From assembly GCF_002288305.1 (NCBI RefSeq), contig NZ_CP016779.1, positions 806,001 to 870,000 on the forward strand: a stretch of DNA of 64,000 nucleotides. Direction: 5' to 3'. This stretch comes from Candidatus Nanopelagicus abundans. Lineage in GTDB: Bacteria; Actinomycetota; Actinomycetes; Nanopelagicales; Nanopelagicaceae. The position numbers and the translations under genes were made by a program. Under the pieces are notes generated by a model. That model was not told where the DNA came from. It did no database searches and saw only the letters and a program-made list of their open reading frames with translations. This document shows positions 20,754-31,041 of the stretch, in pieces (within the stretch, counting starts at the first letter, position 1; the number at the start of each line of letters is the position of its first letter).

Positions 20754-22212
20754 CCACTCTTGGCGTTTTAGGATTAGCTACATTGTACTCCCACTGCATT
20801 TCAATTTCGTCATCACTTAATTGATCAATGTCATCTGTTAATAAATCCATTCGCCATGGTGTGGAAAGACGAAGATCTTCTCCTCTAGGACCAGCTAATA
20901 ATTCAGCACCTGCTTCAATTGATGGCTCCCAATCAAAGATAACCGCTTCTTCCCCTGAACCAATTCTTACTTCATCTCCAGCTTTAGCACCGTTTTTAAA
21001 CAACTCTTTTTCTACGCCATATGAAGCAAGACGGTCTGCTAAATAACCAATAGCTTCAGCATTTGCAAAATCAGTTTGCTTAACCCATCGCTCTGGCTTA
21101 TCACCAATCACATTAAATGTGCCATCTTCATTTGCAATTACAACGAAACCAGCATCATCAACTGCAATTGGCCGTAGCACAATTCTGGCAACCTGCTCCT
21201 CTTTTTGAGCTTTTCTAACCTTTTGAATTATCTGCGCCATTGCATAAATTAACTCCTGCATGCCCTCTCGGCTTGCAGCTGAAACTTGAAATACTGGAAA
21301 ACCACGAGCTTGTAAAGTTTTTTCAACCATATCTGCCATAGCTTTACCATCTGGTAGGTCAATCTTATTTAGCGCAATTATTCTTGGTCGATCAGATAGA
21401 CCGCCATACTCTTTTAACTCTTCTTCAATTACATCAAAATCTTTAACAGGATCACGATCAGTCTCAAGTGTTGCGCAATCTAGAACATGCACTAACGCAG
21501 CACATCTTTCAACATGGCGCAAAAACTCATGACCTAAACCTTTACCTTGACTGGCTCCTGGAATTAAGCCAGGTACATCTGCGGCAGTAAAGCGAGTTTC
21601 ACCTGCTTGAACAACACCAAGGTTTGGTACCAATGTTGTAAATGGATAATCAGCAATCTTTGGCCGAGCCGCTGACATTGCTGCGATTAATGAAGATTTA
21701 CCGGCGCTTGGATATCCAACTAAACCAATATCTGCAACGCTTTTTAACTCTAAAAATAATGTGCGAGTATCACCTGGTTCACCTAAGAGTGCAAAACCTG
21801 GCGCACGTCTTTTTGAGTTTGCTAGGCCAGCATTACCTAACCCACCTTTACCACCTTGAGCTGCCATAAATCTTGTGCCAAAACCAACTAAATCTGCAAT
21901 CACATTTCCGTTAACATCTTTAACTACTGTGCCATTTGGAACAGAGAGAATTAAATCCTTGCCTTCAGCTCCATTGTTAAAATCACCAGCACCTTGCTTA
22001 CCATCTGTTGATTTACGATGTGGTGAGTGGTGAAAATCTAAAAGAGTGGTGGCATCTGGATCAACTACTAATACAACATCTCCGCCTCGCCCGCCGTTTC
22101 CACCATCTGGTCCACCTAGTGGTTTAAATTTTTCGCGGTGTACAGATACGCAACCATCTCCGCCTTTACCAGCATCAGCATGCAGAGTTACACGATCAAC
22201 AAAGGTTGCCAT
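20737..22212 (-). CDS. obgE: Obg family GTPase (ribosome assembly)
   Basis: Obg binds the 50S subunit and couples ribosome maturation to GTP and stress state. The 491-aa protein has the Gly-rich Obg domain (1-158, many GGxGG repeats), the G domain with [11 protein letters not shown] (G1), [11 protein letters not shown] (G3) and NKID (G4), the OCT domain near 350-430, and an acidic tail typical of actinobacteria. A terminator-like hairpin separates it from rpmA, suggesting reduced read-through. proB overlaps its end. Confidence 0.95.
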   Translation of the reverse strand: MATFVDRVTLHADAGKGGDGCVSVHREKFKPLGGPDGGNGGRGGDVVLVVDPDATTLLDFHHSPHRKSTDGKQGAGDFNNGAEGKDLILSVPNGTVVKDVNGNVIADLVGFGTRFMAAQGGKGGLGNAGLANSKRRAPGFALLGEPGDTRTLFLELKSVADIGLVGYPSAGKSSLIAAMSAARPKIADYPFTTLVPNLGVVQAGETRFTAADVPGLIPGASQGKGLGHEFLRHVERCAALVHVLDCATLETDRDPVKDFDVIEEELKEYGGLSDRPRIIALNKIDLPDGKAMADMVEKTLQARGFPVFQVSAASREGMQELIYAMAQIIQKVRKAQKEEQVARIVLRPIAVDDAGFVVIANEDGTFNVIGDKPERWVKQTDFANAEAIGYLADRLASYGVEKELFKNGAKAGDEVRIGSGEEAVIFDWEPSIEAGAELLAGPRGEDLRLSTPWRMDLLTDDIDQLSDDEIEMQWEYNVANPKTPRVDEDVR

Positions 22213-22247
22213 GTGAACTCCTTTCGCTAATTAGAAATCAAATAAAA

Positions 22248-22272
22248 ATGGGCCCGCAGATAGCGGACCCAT
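22248..22272 (-). terminator. Intrinsic terminator between rpmA and obg
   Basis: ATGGG-C-CCGC (22248-22257) pairs with GCGG-A-CCCAT (22263-22272), nine pairs with one mismatch and a 5-nt loop. On the minus strand it is followed by TTTTTATTTGATTTCT. It should end most rplU-rpmA transcripts before obg. Confidence 0.75.
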
Positions 22273-22290
22273 AATTAAATTCCGCTGGGA

Positions 22291-22545
22291 TTATGAAACC
22301 GGAAGAATATTTACTACTCGACGACCGCGTGCGCGACCAAATTCAACTGATCCACCAGATAGAGCAAAGAGTGTGTCATCTTTACCGATTCCAACATTCT
22401 TTCCTGGGTGGAAATATGTACCGCGTTGGCGAACTAAAATCTCGCCGCCCTTAACTACCTGACCGGCAAATCTTTTAATGCCAAGGTATTGAGGATTTGA
22501 GTCGCGACCATTACGTGTGGAGGAGACACCCTTTTTACTTGCCAT
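22291..22545 (-). CDS. rpmA: 50S ribosomal protein L27
   Basis: L27 reaches towards the peptidyl-transferase centre. The 84-aa protein reads [20 protein letters not shown] at its start and contains the [16 protein letters not shown] motif, both standard. No extended N-terminal cleavage sequence is present. It lies 26 nt after rplU and before a terminator. Confidence 0.97.
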   Translation of the reverse strand: MASKKGVSSTRNGRDSNPQYLGIKRFAGQVVKGGEILVRQRGTYFHPGKNVGIGKDDTLFALSGGSVEFGRARGRRVVNILPVS

Positions 22546-22571
22546 CTTCTTTCACCTGCCTTAGTTAGTAG

Positions 22572-22880
22572 TTACTTGTTAATTCCAGTTATTTTTACGC
22601 GAGTAAGTTGTGAACGAAATCCTTGACGACGACGGTAGCCAGTCTTATTTTTGTAACGAAGGATTGCAATCTTTGGTCCCTTTTGTTCAGCTAAAACTTC
22701 ACCAGTTACCTTAACTGAAGCTAATGCTTTTGGATCAGCAGTTACATCTGCGCCATCTACTAGCAGAACTGCAGGAAAAGTTACCTTTGCGCCAACGGCA
22801 GCATCTAAGCGATCAACCACAAGAGTTTCACCAACTGAAACCTTCTCTTGTCGTCCGCCTGCTTTAACAATCGCGTACAC
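22572..22880 (-). CDS. rplU: 50S ribosomal protein L21
   Basis: L21 is an early-assembly 23S rRNA binding protein. The 102-aa protein starts [18 protein letters not shown] from GTG at 22880 with AGAAGGAG before it, and ends with the basic [19 protein letters not shown] segment. Genes rplU-rpmA are together as in nearly all bacteria. A possible structured leader lies upstream. Confidence 0.97.
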   Translation of the reverse strand: MYAIVKAGGRQEKVSVGETLVVDRLDAAVGAKVTFPAVLLVDGADVTADPKALASVKVTGEVLAEQKGPKIAILRYKNKTGYRRRQGFRSQLTRVKITGINK

Positions 22881-22918
22881 CGTGTGCTCCTTCTAGTTAT
22901 TAACCAAGATCACTTCTT

Positions 22919-22954
22919 ATCAATCTGGCTAGATGGATAAGGGTAGAGATTGAT
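22919..22954 (-). promoter_or_regulatory. Stem-loop in the rplU leader
   Basis: ATCAATCT (22919-22926) pairs with AGATTGAT (22947-22954); CTTATC/GATAAG within and beside it can form an alternative stem. It lies between the RNase E/G stop and rplU, 39-74 nt before the rplU start. No T-tract follows, so it is more likely a leader element than a terminator. Function is unproven. Confidence 0.35.
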
Positions 22955-22977
22955 TCGGTTAGGGTCAAATGCGCGGG

Positions 22978-25053
22978 TTAATTAGTTGAAATAACCCCAG
23001 TACTCACAGCCCGGCGACCTTTTCGCCGTCCTGCTGTTACAACTGGTGCCACTTCAACTGTTTCTTCCTTATTATCAGTTGTTTCAATATCTGAGTCTTC
23101 ATCATCTGAATCCTCATCATTTGAATCATCTGAATCATCATCAGAAACTGCTTTACTAGTTTTTGAATAACGCTGATCTAAATCTTTTTCAAGTGCAACC
23201 TTTTTTACTGGTTCACTGTGGATATGAATTCCGCGCCCACCACAACTCTCACATGTAGTTGAGAAAGCCTCAATTAATCCTTGACCTACTCGCTTGCGAG
23301 TCATTTGAACAAGACCAAGAGATGTTACTTCAGCAACTTGGTGTTTAGTTCTATCTCTGCCTAAGCACTCAACTAATCTGCGAAGTACTAACTCACGGTT
23401 TGATTCCAGAGTCATATCGATAAAGTCGATCACAATAATTCCGCCCATATCGCGCAGGCGAAGCTGGCGAGCAATTTCCTCGGCCGCCTCTAAGTTATTT
23501 TTTGTAACCGTCTCTTCTAAGTTGCCGCCCTTACCAATAAATTTACCGGTGTTAACATCGATAACGATCATTGCTTCAGTTCGATCAATCACCAAAGATC
23601 CACCTGATGGTAAGTAAACCTTGCGATCAAATGCCTTTGCTAACTGCTCTTCAACTCGGTTCTCTGCAAATATGTCGCGATTACTACTCCATTTTTCAAT
23701 CTTGCTAGCAAGTTCTGGGGCAATATGACCAATATAGTTTTGAATATCATCCCAAGCTTGATCACCTTGTACCAACATCTTGTTGAAATCCTCATTAAAA
23801 ATATCTCGGATTACTCGAACAGTTAGATCTGGCTCACCATATAAAAGTGATGGAGCAGAAGTACTTGAATCATTTGCTTTCTTTTCAATATCCTCCCATT
23901 GTCCTTTAAGGCGCGCTACATCTCGCTCTAACTCTGCCTCAGGTGCTCCTTCAGCTGCTGTTCTAATAATTACACCAGCTTGTTCTGGAATTAAATTCTT
24001 TAAAATACCTTTCAAACGATTACGTTCGTTATCAGGTAATCTGCGAGAAATTCCACTCATGCCACCACCTGGTACATAAACTAAATATCTACCTGGCAGA
24101 GAAATCTGGCTAGTTAATCTGGCACCCTTTTGACCAATTGGATCCTTAGTCACCTGAACTAATACAGATTGGCCACTCTTTAGAACATGTTCTATTTTGC
24201 GAGGAGCGGTATCTGATAAGCCATGTGCATCCCAATTAACCTCACCGGCATATAAAACTGCGTTACGGCCCTTACCAATATCAACAAATGCTGCTTCCAT
24301 CGAAGGTAATACGTTTTGTACCTTACCTAGATAGACGTTTCCAACATAGGAAATATTGCTATTACGGTTTACATAATGCTCAACCATGACTTCATCTTCA
24401 ATAATGGCAATTTGAGTTCGATCAGCAATTTGTCTTACCAACATACTGCGATCAACAGCTTCACGTCTTGCTAGAAACTCTGATTCAGTAATAACGCTGC
24501 CACGTTTGCGGGTGAAATCTCGACGCTCACGTCGATCTCCACGATCCCCGCGATCAAATTTGTTGCGATCGCGACGGTTAAAGCTTTTACTTTCAGGGCG
24601 AGCTTCTCTAACTCGAACTGGTCTTACCTTAACAACGGTTAGTACGCCATCTTCTTCAATAGTCTCACCAGGTGTTACACCTTCACCACGTGCACGGCGG
24701 CGTCGACGTCTTTTATGGGTTACGCCATCACTGACTTCACTTGAATCAGTTGTATCTTGTGAATTATCTTCATCATCTGTTTCAACTTCTTTGCCAGTTC
24801 TGCGTCTTCCTCGGCCACCGCGGCGGCGGCGACGACGAAATTCTTCACTCTCGCCCTCACTACTTTTAACCTCAGCAGTTTCAGTGGCTTTGCTAGTTTT
24901 AGTTGCAGGCGCGGCCTTACTTGCTTTAGTAACTGGGGCTGCTTGGAATAATGGAACTGGAATTGATCCAGCTTTTTTACTGCTCTTTTTTTCTTCGCCT
25001 TCTACCGCTTTTTTGGCAGCGCGCTTACGTGGTGCTTTAGGCTCATCGGCCAT
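22978..25053 (-). CDS. rne: Ribonuclease E/G family protein
   Basis: RNase E/G is the main endonuclease for mRNA decay and rRNA maturation. The 691-aa protein has a disordered N-terminal extension (1-~195) with two Arg tracts and acidic stretches, then an S1 domain (SNISYVGNVYLGKVQNVLP), the RNase H-like and 5'-sensor regions, the catalytic VIDVNTG ... IIVIDFIDM aspartates, the Zn-link CESCGGRG, and an acidic C-terminal tail. This layout, with the disordered part at the N-terminus, is the actinobacterial type. A TTG three codons upstream is too close to the AAGGA; I chose the ATG at 25053. Confidence 0.93.
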   Translation of the reverse strand: MADEPKAPRKRAAKKAVEGEEKKSSKKAGSIPVPLFQAAPVTKASKAAPATKTSKATETAEVKSSEGESEEFRRRRRRGGRGRRRTGKEVETDDEDNSQDTTDSSEVSDGVTHKRRRRRRARGEGVTPGETIEEDGVLTVVKVRPVRVREARPESKSFNRRDRNKFDRGDRGDRRERRDFTRKRGSVITESEFLARREAVDRSMLVRQIADRTQIAIIEDEVMVEHYVNRNSNISYVGNVYLGKVQNVLPSMEAAFVDIGKGRNAVLYAGEVNWDAHGLSDTAPRKIEHVLKSGQSVLVQVTKDPIGQKGARLTSQISLPGRYLVYVPGGGMSGISRRLPDNERNRLKGILKNLIPEQAGVIIRTAAEGAPEAELERDVARLKGQWEDIEKKANDSSTSAPSLLYGEPDLTVRVIRDIFNEDFNKMLVQGDQAWDDIQNYIGHIAPELASKIEKWSSNRDIFAENRVEEQLAKAFDRKVYLPSGGSLVIDRTEAMIVIDVNTGKFIGKGGNLEETVTKNNLEAAEEIARQLRLRDMGGIIVIDFIDMTLESNRELVLRRLVECLGRDRTKHQVAEVTSLGLVQMTRKRVGQGLIEAFSTTCESCGGRGIHIHSEPVKKVALEKDLDQRYSKTSKAVSDDDSDDSNDEDSDDEDSDIETTDNKEETVEVAPVVTAGRRKGRRAVSTGVISTN

Positions 25054-25173
25054 ATAAATCAAATCCTTCTCAAAAATTTAATTACTGCAGTTTTGCAGTA
25101 TCTCTTTCAATACTTTTTAATTAATTCCTATTAATTATGCTAAAAATATCGACGCTGTCGCTGCGAAGGCTCT

Positions 25174-25202
25174 TTATCCTCGCGCGGACTTGCGTGGGAT
25201 AA
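25174..25202 (-). promoter_or_regulatory. GC-rich hairpin in the 5' region of rne
   Basis: TTATCC (25174-25179) pairs with GGATAA (25197-25202), and CGCGC (25181-25185) with GCGTG (25192-25196) inside, leaving a 6-nt loop. It lies in the 197-nt gap between rodA and the RNase E/G gene. No T-tract follows on the minus strand. It could be an rne 5'UTR structure; nothing shows a function. Confidence 0.3.
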
Positions 25203-25250
25203 GTATCGCAGATCTCTGGCAATCCGCCAACTCACCTTATTTTAAGCGTG

Positions 25251-26396
25251 TTAACGGCTTCGGGCATGCACATTTTGTAATAAGCCGATTCCAATTAAAT
25301 TAGCAAACATTGATGATCCGCCATAGGAAAGAAATGGCAATGGCACACCTGTCATCGGCATTAATCCCATTGCCATACCAATATTTTCAAAGCTCTGGAA
25401 GATAAACCAAGCTATAACACCAATACAAACTAGCCTGCCAAATAAATCACGGCTTTGCCGGCAGATTATAAATGCTCTAATAAATATCAGTAGATAAAGA
25501 AATAAGATTAATGAGCAACCAACAAAACCTAATTCTTCACCAGCTACTGTAAAAATAAAGTCTGTTTGCTGCTCTGGCACAAATCGACCACTAGTTTGTG
25601 GTCCTTCAAACAAGCCTTTACCGAAAATACCACCTGAACCAATTGTGATTCTAGATTGGCGAATCTGATAACCAGTTGCTTGTGGATCTGAGGTGGGATC
25701 AACAAATGATTGCAAACGAGCAACTTGATAATCAGAGACTGCCCCAGTCTTAACCGCTGTGAAGCCACCAATTACCGCAAGTAATAAAAGTCCAACTACC
25801 CAAATAGGCCTAGCACCCGATACACCGATCATTGCCACAACCGCTGCTGAAATAATAAGTACAGTTCCTAAATCAGGCTGCATCACAATTAATAGCACTG
25901 GAATGGCTGCAATTGCTAAAGCTTTAATAACATCGAGATCACTTGGATCTTTCTGTGTTTGATCACGATCTGATAGGACCATAGCAATACCAACAATGAT
26001 GGCAATTTTGGCTAACTCAGCCGGTTGTAATTGAAATCCACCCGGTAGTGAGATCCAGGCACTGGAATTATTAACCTCTTCACCAATACCTGGAATAAAC
26101 ACAGCTACTAAACCAATAACTGAAATTAACCAAAGAATTGGTGCGTAGGCTCGAAGTAATCGATAATCAATTAAAGTGGTGCCGTAGGCAAGAAGTCCAC
26201 CAATTAAAATATTTAGAATATGCCGCTTTAAGTAGTACTCCGGATCTAAATCATTTGATCTAAACCACTCTCTAGTTGCTGCGTAAACTAATAATGTACC
26301 AATAAATAAGAGAGCAGCGACCGCTAGATTAAGTGTTAAATCAAAGCGAGAAAAAGTTGATAGACTTTTACTTCTAAATTTAACTAAACTGCTCAC
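25251..26396 (-). CDS. rodA: Rod-shape SEDS glycosyltransferase RodA
   Basis: RodA polymerises lipid II into glycan strands for sidewall growth, paired with the transpeptidase MrdA. The 381-aa protein has about ten membrane spans and SEDS signatures: QPDLGTVLI in the middle, and FQSFENIGMAMGLMPMTGVPLPFLSYGGSS near the C-terminus (shown as two overlapping known motifs: the NIGM/GLMPMTG part and PLPFLSYGGSS). Its start overlaps the mrdA stop by 4 nt. It closes the mre-mrd cluster. Confidence 0.95.
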   Translation of the reverse strand: MSSLVKFRSKSLSTFSRFDLTLNLAVAALLFIGTLLVYAATREWFRSNDLDPEYYLKRHILNILIGGLLAYGTTLIDYRLLRAYAPILWLISVIGLVAVFIPGIGEEVNNSSAWISLPGGFQLQPAELAKIAIIVGIAMVLSDRDQTQKDPSDLDVIKALAIAAIPVLLIVMQPDLGTVLIISAAVVAMIGVSGARPIWVVGLLLLAVIGGFTAVKTGAVSDYQVARLQSFVDPTSDPQATGYQIRQSRITIGSGGIFGKGLFEGPQTSGRFVPEQQTDFIFTVAGEELGFVGCSLILFLYLLIFIRAFIICRQSRDLFGRLVCIGVIAWFIFQSFENIGMAMGLMPMTGVPLPFLSYGGSSMFANLIGIGLLQNVHARSR

Positions 26397-28513
26397 TTTA
26401 ATTTCACCCCGCCAACCTTTACCCCAGTTAAATCAACCTTACTAGCTGCAATCTTTAGATCAACCTTAGCGATATTAGTTGGAACTCCATTTGGAAAGAC
26501 CGCCTTACTTGGATCAACTTTATTACCAGTTACACCAAATAAAGTTGAATAAATATCTCTTACTCCCACACCAGATGTTGATGCACCAAATCCACCCTGA
26601 CTAACCATCATTACAACTGCATATGTTGGATCTTCCGTTGGCCCATAGGAAGCAAACCAAGATGTGTCATCTTTAGCACTACCATTTGGATTTTTACCAA
26701 ATACCTGAGCAGTTCCTGTCTTTCCACTTACTGCAACTGGAAAACCTGAAAATACGCTACCTGCAGTTCCACGGGTGACAACCATTCGTAGCGCGCGATG
26801 AAGAAAATCCCAGGTGCTTTGCTCCTCTTTAATAACATCGGCAACTTCTGGCTTAAACTCTTTAATTACCTTGCCATCAGTATCAACTACTGCCCTAGCA
26901 ACTTGTGGTTTGTAATAAGTTCCATTATTTGCAATCGCTGCATACATCTGGGCTAATCTAATTGGCGTAACTAAAGTATCTCCTTGCCCGATTGAAAAGT
27001 TAACTGCATCACCAGCTCGAACCTTGTTGCCATCAAGGCAATTCTCTCTAGCAATTTCAATTAAATAACGGGTCAAATCCTGCTTCTTAGCCCGTTGCTG
27101 ATAATTACAATAGAAATCTTTATTTTGCTCAAACCAATTTTGCTTCCAGGTGCGGTTTGGCAAGCGACCACTTAACTCACTTGGTAAATCAATTCCAGTT
27201 ACTTTACCAACTCCAAAGGCTTTAGCGGCGTTGAAAAAGTAATCATTTGTCTTTGATTTTGGCTTAAGACCGCCATCTCTTACCCATTCATCATAGGCAA
27301 TTTGATACCAAAGTGAGTCACAAGATATTGCAAGACCAACATCAAGTTTTAACCGGCCAGCTGCAACGCTGTCAAAGTTATTAAATGTGCGATTGCCGAT
27401 TTCAACTGATGCTGGGCAGTTATATGAACCATCTAGTGGATAGCCAGCGTTTGCTGCTGCAACTACTGAAACTGATTTAAAAGTTGATGCTGGTGCAAAT
27501 AAACCTTGCAGCGGCCTAGATAAAGCTGGCACACCTTTCACTTCACTAAATAGATCCTCGGCCTGCTTAACTGTTAAACCTTTTTGCCAAATTTCTGGCT
27601 CATATGTTGGATAGGAGGCCATAGCAAGTACTCGGCCAGTTTTAATTTCAAGTACTACCGCAGCACCAGAATCTCCCCTATAACCAGATGCCCGTGCGCG
27701 TTTAACCGCTGCCTCAAGTGCTCGCTCAACTCCTGACTGTAACTTGGCATCAATATTTGTTACTAAATTATTTCCAGCAATTGCTTGAATATTTTTCGAT
27801 TCTTTTGTGACAACCTCTTTACGATTAACTAAAAAGGTTCTAACTCCGGGTGTGCCACGTAGATACTCGTTGTATTGAGTTTCAAGACCGGTTTTTCCAA
27901 CTACCTCACTTCGGTAGTAATTCTTACTAGAATTTTTAAGGTCCTCATCAGTTACAGATCCAACGTAACCTAAAACATGTGAGACATTTTCACCCTCTAA
28001 TGATGGATAACTTCTAATTGGAATAGATGCTACATTAACGCCAGCAAATTGATCAGAGTTCTCCATAATCTTAAGTGCCACATCTTGGGATGCTCCACCG
28101 ACTAGTGGAATTGGCTGATATCTAGTGCCATTCCAACATCCGGCTCGATTATTTACAGGTAATTCACCACATAACCTGGTGCGTTGATATATGTCAGCAT
28201 ATTCAAGATTAAATAATGCAGCTGTTCTGCGAAGTACCGTAGCTCCTTTATCAGATTGCTTATCTAATGTACTTCGGTCAATAAAAACCACAAGTCCAGG
28301 TAAATCAACTACTAAAGGTGAGCCATTTATATCGCTAATCGCCCCACGAATAGCGGGCGTAACGATATCGCGGCTTTGGATACTAATTGCTGCCTCTTTA
28401 TATCTACCACTTTCAAGGACTTGTAAATAAAATAATCTTCCAAATAATGCAAAAAGTAATGAAAAAACCAAACTTTGGAAAACAATTAAACTTATCTTAG
28501 ATCGCTGACTCAT
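26393..28513 (-). CDS. mrdA: Penicillin-binding protein 2 (elongation transpeptidase)
   Basis: This class B PBP cross-links new peptidoglycan during elongation. The 706-aa protein has one N-terminal membrane span (8-27), a dimerisation/pedestal domain, and the transpeptidase domain with Ser343 in STFK, the SCD motif at 397-399 (PBP2-type SxD) and KTG at 598-600. It overlaps mreD and rodA by 4 nt each, so the partners are made from one transcript. Confidence 0.94.
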   Translation of the reverse strand: MSQRSKISLIVFQSLVFSLLFALFGRLFYLQVLESGRYKEAAISIQSRDIVTPAIRGAISDINGSPLVVDLPGLVVFIDRSTLDKQSDKGATVLRRTAALFNLEYADIYQRTRLCGELPVNNRAGCWNGTRYQPIPLVGGASQDVALKIMENSDQFAGVNVASIPIRSYPSLEGENVSHVLGYVGSVTDEDLKNSSKNYYRSEVVGKTGLETQYNEYLRGTPGVRTFLVNRKEVVTKESKNIQAIAGNNLVTNIDAKLQSGVERALEAAVKRARASGYRGDSGAAVVLEIKTGRVLAMASYPTYEPEIWQKGLTVKQAEDLFSEVKGVPALSRPLQGLFAPASTFKSVSVVAAANAGYPLDGSYNCPASVEIGNRTFNNFDSVAAGRLKLDVGLAISCDSLWYQIAYDEWVRDGGLKPKSKTNDYFFNAAKAFGVGKVTGIDLPSELSGRLPNRTWKQNWFEQNKDFYCNYQQRAKKQDLTRYLIEIARENCLDGNKVRAGDAVNFSIGQGDTLVTPIRLAQMYAAIANNGTYYKPQVARAVVDTDGKVIKEFKPEVADVIKEEQSTWDFLHRALRMVVTRGTAGSVFSGFPVAVSGKTGTAQVFGKNPNGSAKDDTSWFASYGPTEDPTYAVVMMVSQGGFGASTSGVGVRDIYSTLFGVTGNKVDPSKAVFPNGVPTNIAKVDLKIAASKVDLTGVKVGGVKLK

Positions 28514-29031
28514 ACTCGTTCCCGATTAGTCAATAACATCTTTCGCACTTTAAGAATAAGTGGCATAAAGATAGGCGTGATTAAAAATGTCCAAATAAAG
28601 TTAGCAAAAATTACTAATAGATTTCGAAGTAATCCACCGTTATTTTGACCTAATAAAACTCCAATTACGACAAAACTGAGCATTGAAACTGATGCAGCTA
28701 CGCTTACTAAAGAAGCTAAGGCCAGTGGTCGATCAGTAAAATCACCAACTGATTCTCTGTTTACTGAGAATAGATAACCAATAAATGTCATTGCTAAGGC
28801 CCACTGACCAAAGGGTGTCTGAGCTGATGGTGATAGATCCATGATTAAGCCACCAATAAATCCGAAAACTAGTGAACCAGTTCTATCCTCTAGCGATAAG
28901 ACAACCATAAGAGTTGCGATATAAAGTGAAAATCCACCAATCGGAAAGTTTATCCGAGCAATTAAGGTAGTTTGAATTAGGAAAACTAAAAATAGAAATA
29001 GTGAGGTGTTAAGTACTCTGATACGGCTCAT
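28510..29031 (-). CDS. mreD: Rod shape-determining protein MreD
   Basis: MreD is an integral membrane part of the elongasome. The 173-aa protein has five to six hydrophobic spans, no charged catalytic residues, and a FGFIGGLIMDLS-like segment characteristic of MreD. It is placed between mreC (1 nt apart) and mrdA (4-nt overlap), which makes the assignment firm despite weak sequence conservation. Confidence 0.9.
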   Translation of the reverse strand: MSRIRVLNTSLFLFLVFLIQTTLIARINFPIGGFSLYIATLMVVLSLEDRTGSLVFGFIGGLIMDLSPSAQTPFGQWALAMTFIGYLFSVNRESVGDFTDRPLALASLVSVAASVSMLSFVVIGVLLGQNNGGLLRNLLVIFANFIWTFLITPIFMPLILKVRKMLLTNRERV

Positions 29032-29032
29032 A

Positions 29033-29947
29033 TTATTCGCTTGGTGAAGGTGTTGGCGTTGGCGTTACATACACAGTTGCCGTAGGCCGTGGTTTAGGTA
29101 TTAATGAATCCCTTGGATCACCTTTAGCTGCGGCAGTTACAACAGCAACTATGCTAATTTTTTCTAAATTAGTAGCACTTTCCACATCAGCATTTTGAGT
29201 AATTGATGAAGCATTGCTAAGCACAGTTACAACAACACCTACTGGTATGCCTGGCACAAATGGTCTATCCCCAGAACTACCCCTTGCAACTAATGCATCA
29301 CCTACCTTTATTTCACCAGTTGCATCAAGAAGTTGTAGTAAGAAAGATGAGCCGCCCTGACCAGAAACCACACCAATACTCTGCGTGCCTGCAATTCTCA
29401 CACCCACCTTAAAAGTTGGATCACTCATTAACAAAACAATTGAGCTATTACTTGTTACTGATTTAACTACGCCAACTAAACCACTTTCAGAAATAACCGT
29501 CATATTTTTTGTAATACCAGATCGACTGCCAACATCAATTGTTAATGTTTCTTTAAAGGTTGCAGTTGAACCCCGGTTAATAACCCGAGCTGCTACCACT
29601 TTATATCCACCACGGCCGGCAAGATCTAATACATTTTTAAGTTGGCTAAGCTGGTTGACCATATCTTCATCTAATATCTGCTTAGCTTTTAATAAATCGA
29701 TTTGCTTATTTAATTCAGTAATTTTCTTCTTTGATTGACTAAAGTTTCGAACATCACTTGTGAAATTACCGACTGGTGAAAATATTTTAGTGAACAAGTT
29801 CTCAACTGGTGAAATAACTGTTGAAACACCATTTCTTATACTGCTAGCTAAATTAACACCACGAAGATCTAGTGTGATTAGAAATAGTGAGGAAACCAGT
29901 AATAAAACTAGTAATAGCCGCGAACGATTACCGCCGCTACTAGCCAC
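29033..29947 (-). CDS. mreC: Rod shape-determining protein MreC
   Basis: MreC is a bitopic scaffold that links MreB with PBP2/RodA. The 304-aa protein has an N-terminal membrane span (about 10-30), a coiled-coil (about 75-110), the two-barrel periplasmic domain with VINRGSTATFKETLTIDVG and the GxVG-type motif GLVGVVKSVT, and a Pro/Thr-rich tail ending PTPTPSPSE that looks unstructured. It follows mreB by 19 nt. Confidence 0.93.
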   Translation of the reverse strand: MASSGGNRSRLLLVLLLVSSLFLITLDLRGVNLASSIRNGVSTVISPVENLFTKIFSPVGNFTSDVRNFSQSKKKITELNKQIDLLKAKQILDEDMVNQLSQLKNVLDLAGRGGYKVVAARVINRGSTATFKETLTIDVGSRSGITKNMTVISESGLVGVVKSVTSNSSIVLLMSDPTFKVGVRIAGTQSIGVVSGQGGSSFLLQLLDATGEIKVGDALVARGSSGDRPFVPGIPVGVVVTVLSNASSITQNADVESATNLEKISIVAVVTAAAKGDPRDSLIPKPRPTATVYVTPTPTPSPSE

Positions 29948-29966
29948 AAGTAAACTCCCTTATAAA

Positions 29967-31007
29967 TTAACGACGAGGTTCAGAGATTAAAACCTTCTCT
30001 AAGGCTTCAAACTCTTCAATACATTTTCCAGAGCCTTCTGCAACTGCTTGCAGAGGTCGCTCTGAAATATGAATTGGCATGCCGGTCTCATGGCGCAGTC
30101 TCTCATCTAGGCCGCGCAGTAATGCCCCGCCACCAGTTAAAACAATTCCTCGATCCATAAGATCACTAGCTAATTCAGGTGGAGTCTTATCTAAAGTATT
30201 TTTAACTGCATTAACAATTGCGGCAACTGGCTCCTCCAGCGCTTTTCGAATATCTGCAGATGTAACCAAGATTGTTTTAGGTAGTCCAGTTGCAAGATCG
30301 CGTCCGCGAATTTCTGCATCTGGCTCACCTGGCAGTGGAAATGCTGATCCAATTGCCATCTTAATCTCTTCAGCTGTTCGCTCACCTAGAAGTAATGAGT
30401 ATTCACGCTTAACCCAATTAATAATTGATTGATCTAACTCATCTCCGCCAATGCGGATTGAAAGTGCGGCAACTATTCCACCAAGTGAAATTACAGCTAC
30501 CTCAGTTGTTCCGCCACCAATATCTACAACCATATTTCCAGTTGGCTCATGAATTGGCAGATCCGCACCAATTGCAGCCGCCATTGGCTCTTCAATTATG
30601 TAAACCTTACGAGCACCTGCGGCATAGCCAGCATCTTTTACCGCGCGCTGTTCAACGCCAGTAATTCCAGATGGCACACAAACAACAATTCTTGGCTTCG
30701 CTAAGTAGCGACGTTTATGAACTTTTTGAATAAAATATTTAAGCATTCGCTCAGTGGTATCAAAATCTGCAATCACACCATCTTTAAGTGGGCGAATAGC
30801 AACAATGTTTCCAGGAGTTCTTCCAATCATTCGCTTTGCTTCAAGTCCAACAGCAAGAATCGCGCCAGTATCTTGATTGACTGCAACAACTGATGGCTCA
30901 TCAAGAACAATTCCGCGCCCGCGCACATAAACCAAAGTGTTAGCTGTGCCTAGATCTACCGCCATATCGCGGCCAATCCATGACATTCGGTTTCTTCCTT
31001 TAGCCAT
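29967..31007 (-). CDS. mreB: Rod shape-determining protein MreB
   Basis: MreB is the actin-like filament protein that directs cell elongation. The 346-aa protein has the phosphate-1 motif [11 protein letters not shown], phosphate-2 motif [15 protein letters not shown] and adenosine motif [14 protein letters not shown]. The ATG at 31007 has AAAGGAAGAGG in front. Presence of the whole mreBCD-mrdA-rodA set indicates a rod- or vibrioid-shaped cell. Confidence 0.97.
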   Translation of the reverse strand: MAKGRNRMSWIGRDMAVDLGTANTLVYVRGRGIVLDEPSVVAVNQDTGAILAVGLEAKRMIGRTPGNIVAIRPLKDGVIADFDTTERMLKYFIQKVHKRRYLAKPRIVVCVPSGITGVEQRAVKDAGYAAGARKVYIIEEPMAAAIGADLPIHEPTGNMVVDIGGGTTEVAVISLGGIVAALSIRIGGDELDQSIINWVKREYSLLLGERTAEEIKMAIGSAFPLPGEPDAEIRGRDLATGLPKTILVTSADIRKALEEPVAAIVNAVKNTLDKTPPELASDLMDRGIVLTGGGALLRGLDERLRHETGMPIHISERPLQAVAEGSGKCIEEFEALEKVLISEPRR

Positions 31008-31041
31008 CTGTGCCTCTTCCTTTATTATCCTGAGTTAACTT

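Noticed and set aside
24506-25057. 183-codon plus-strand frame rich in Arg/Ser/Leu
   Set aside because: Mirror of the Arg/Lys-rich N-terminal extension of the RNase E/G gene.
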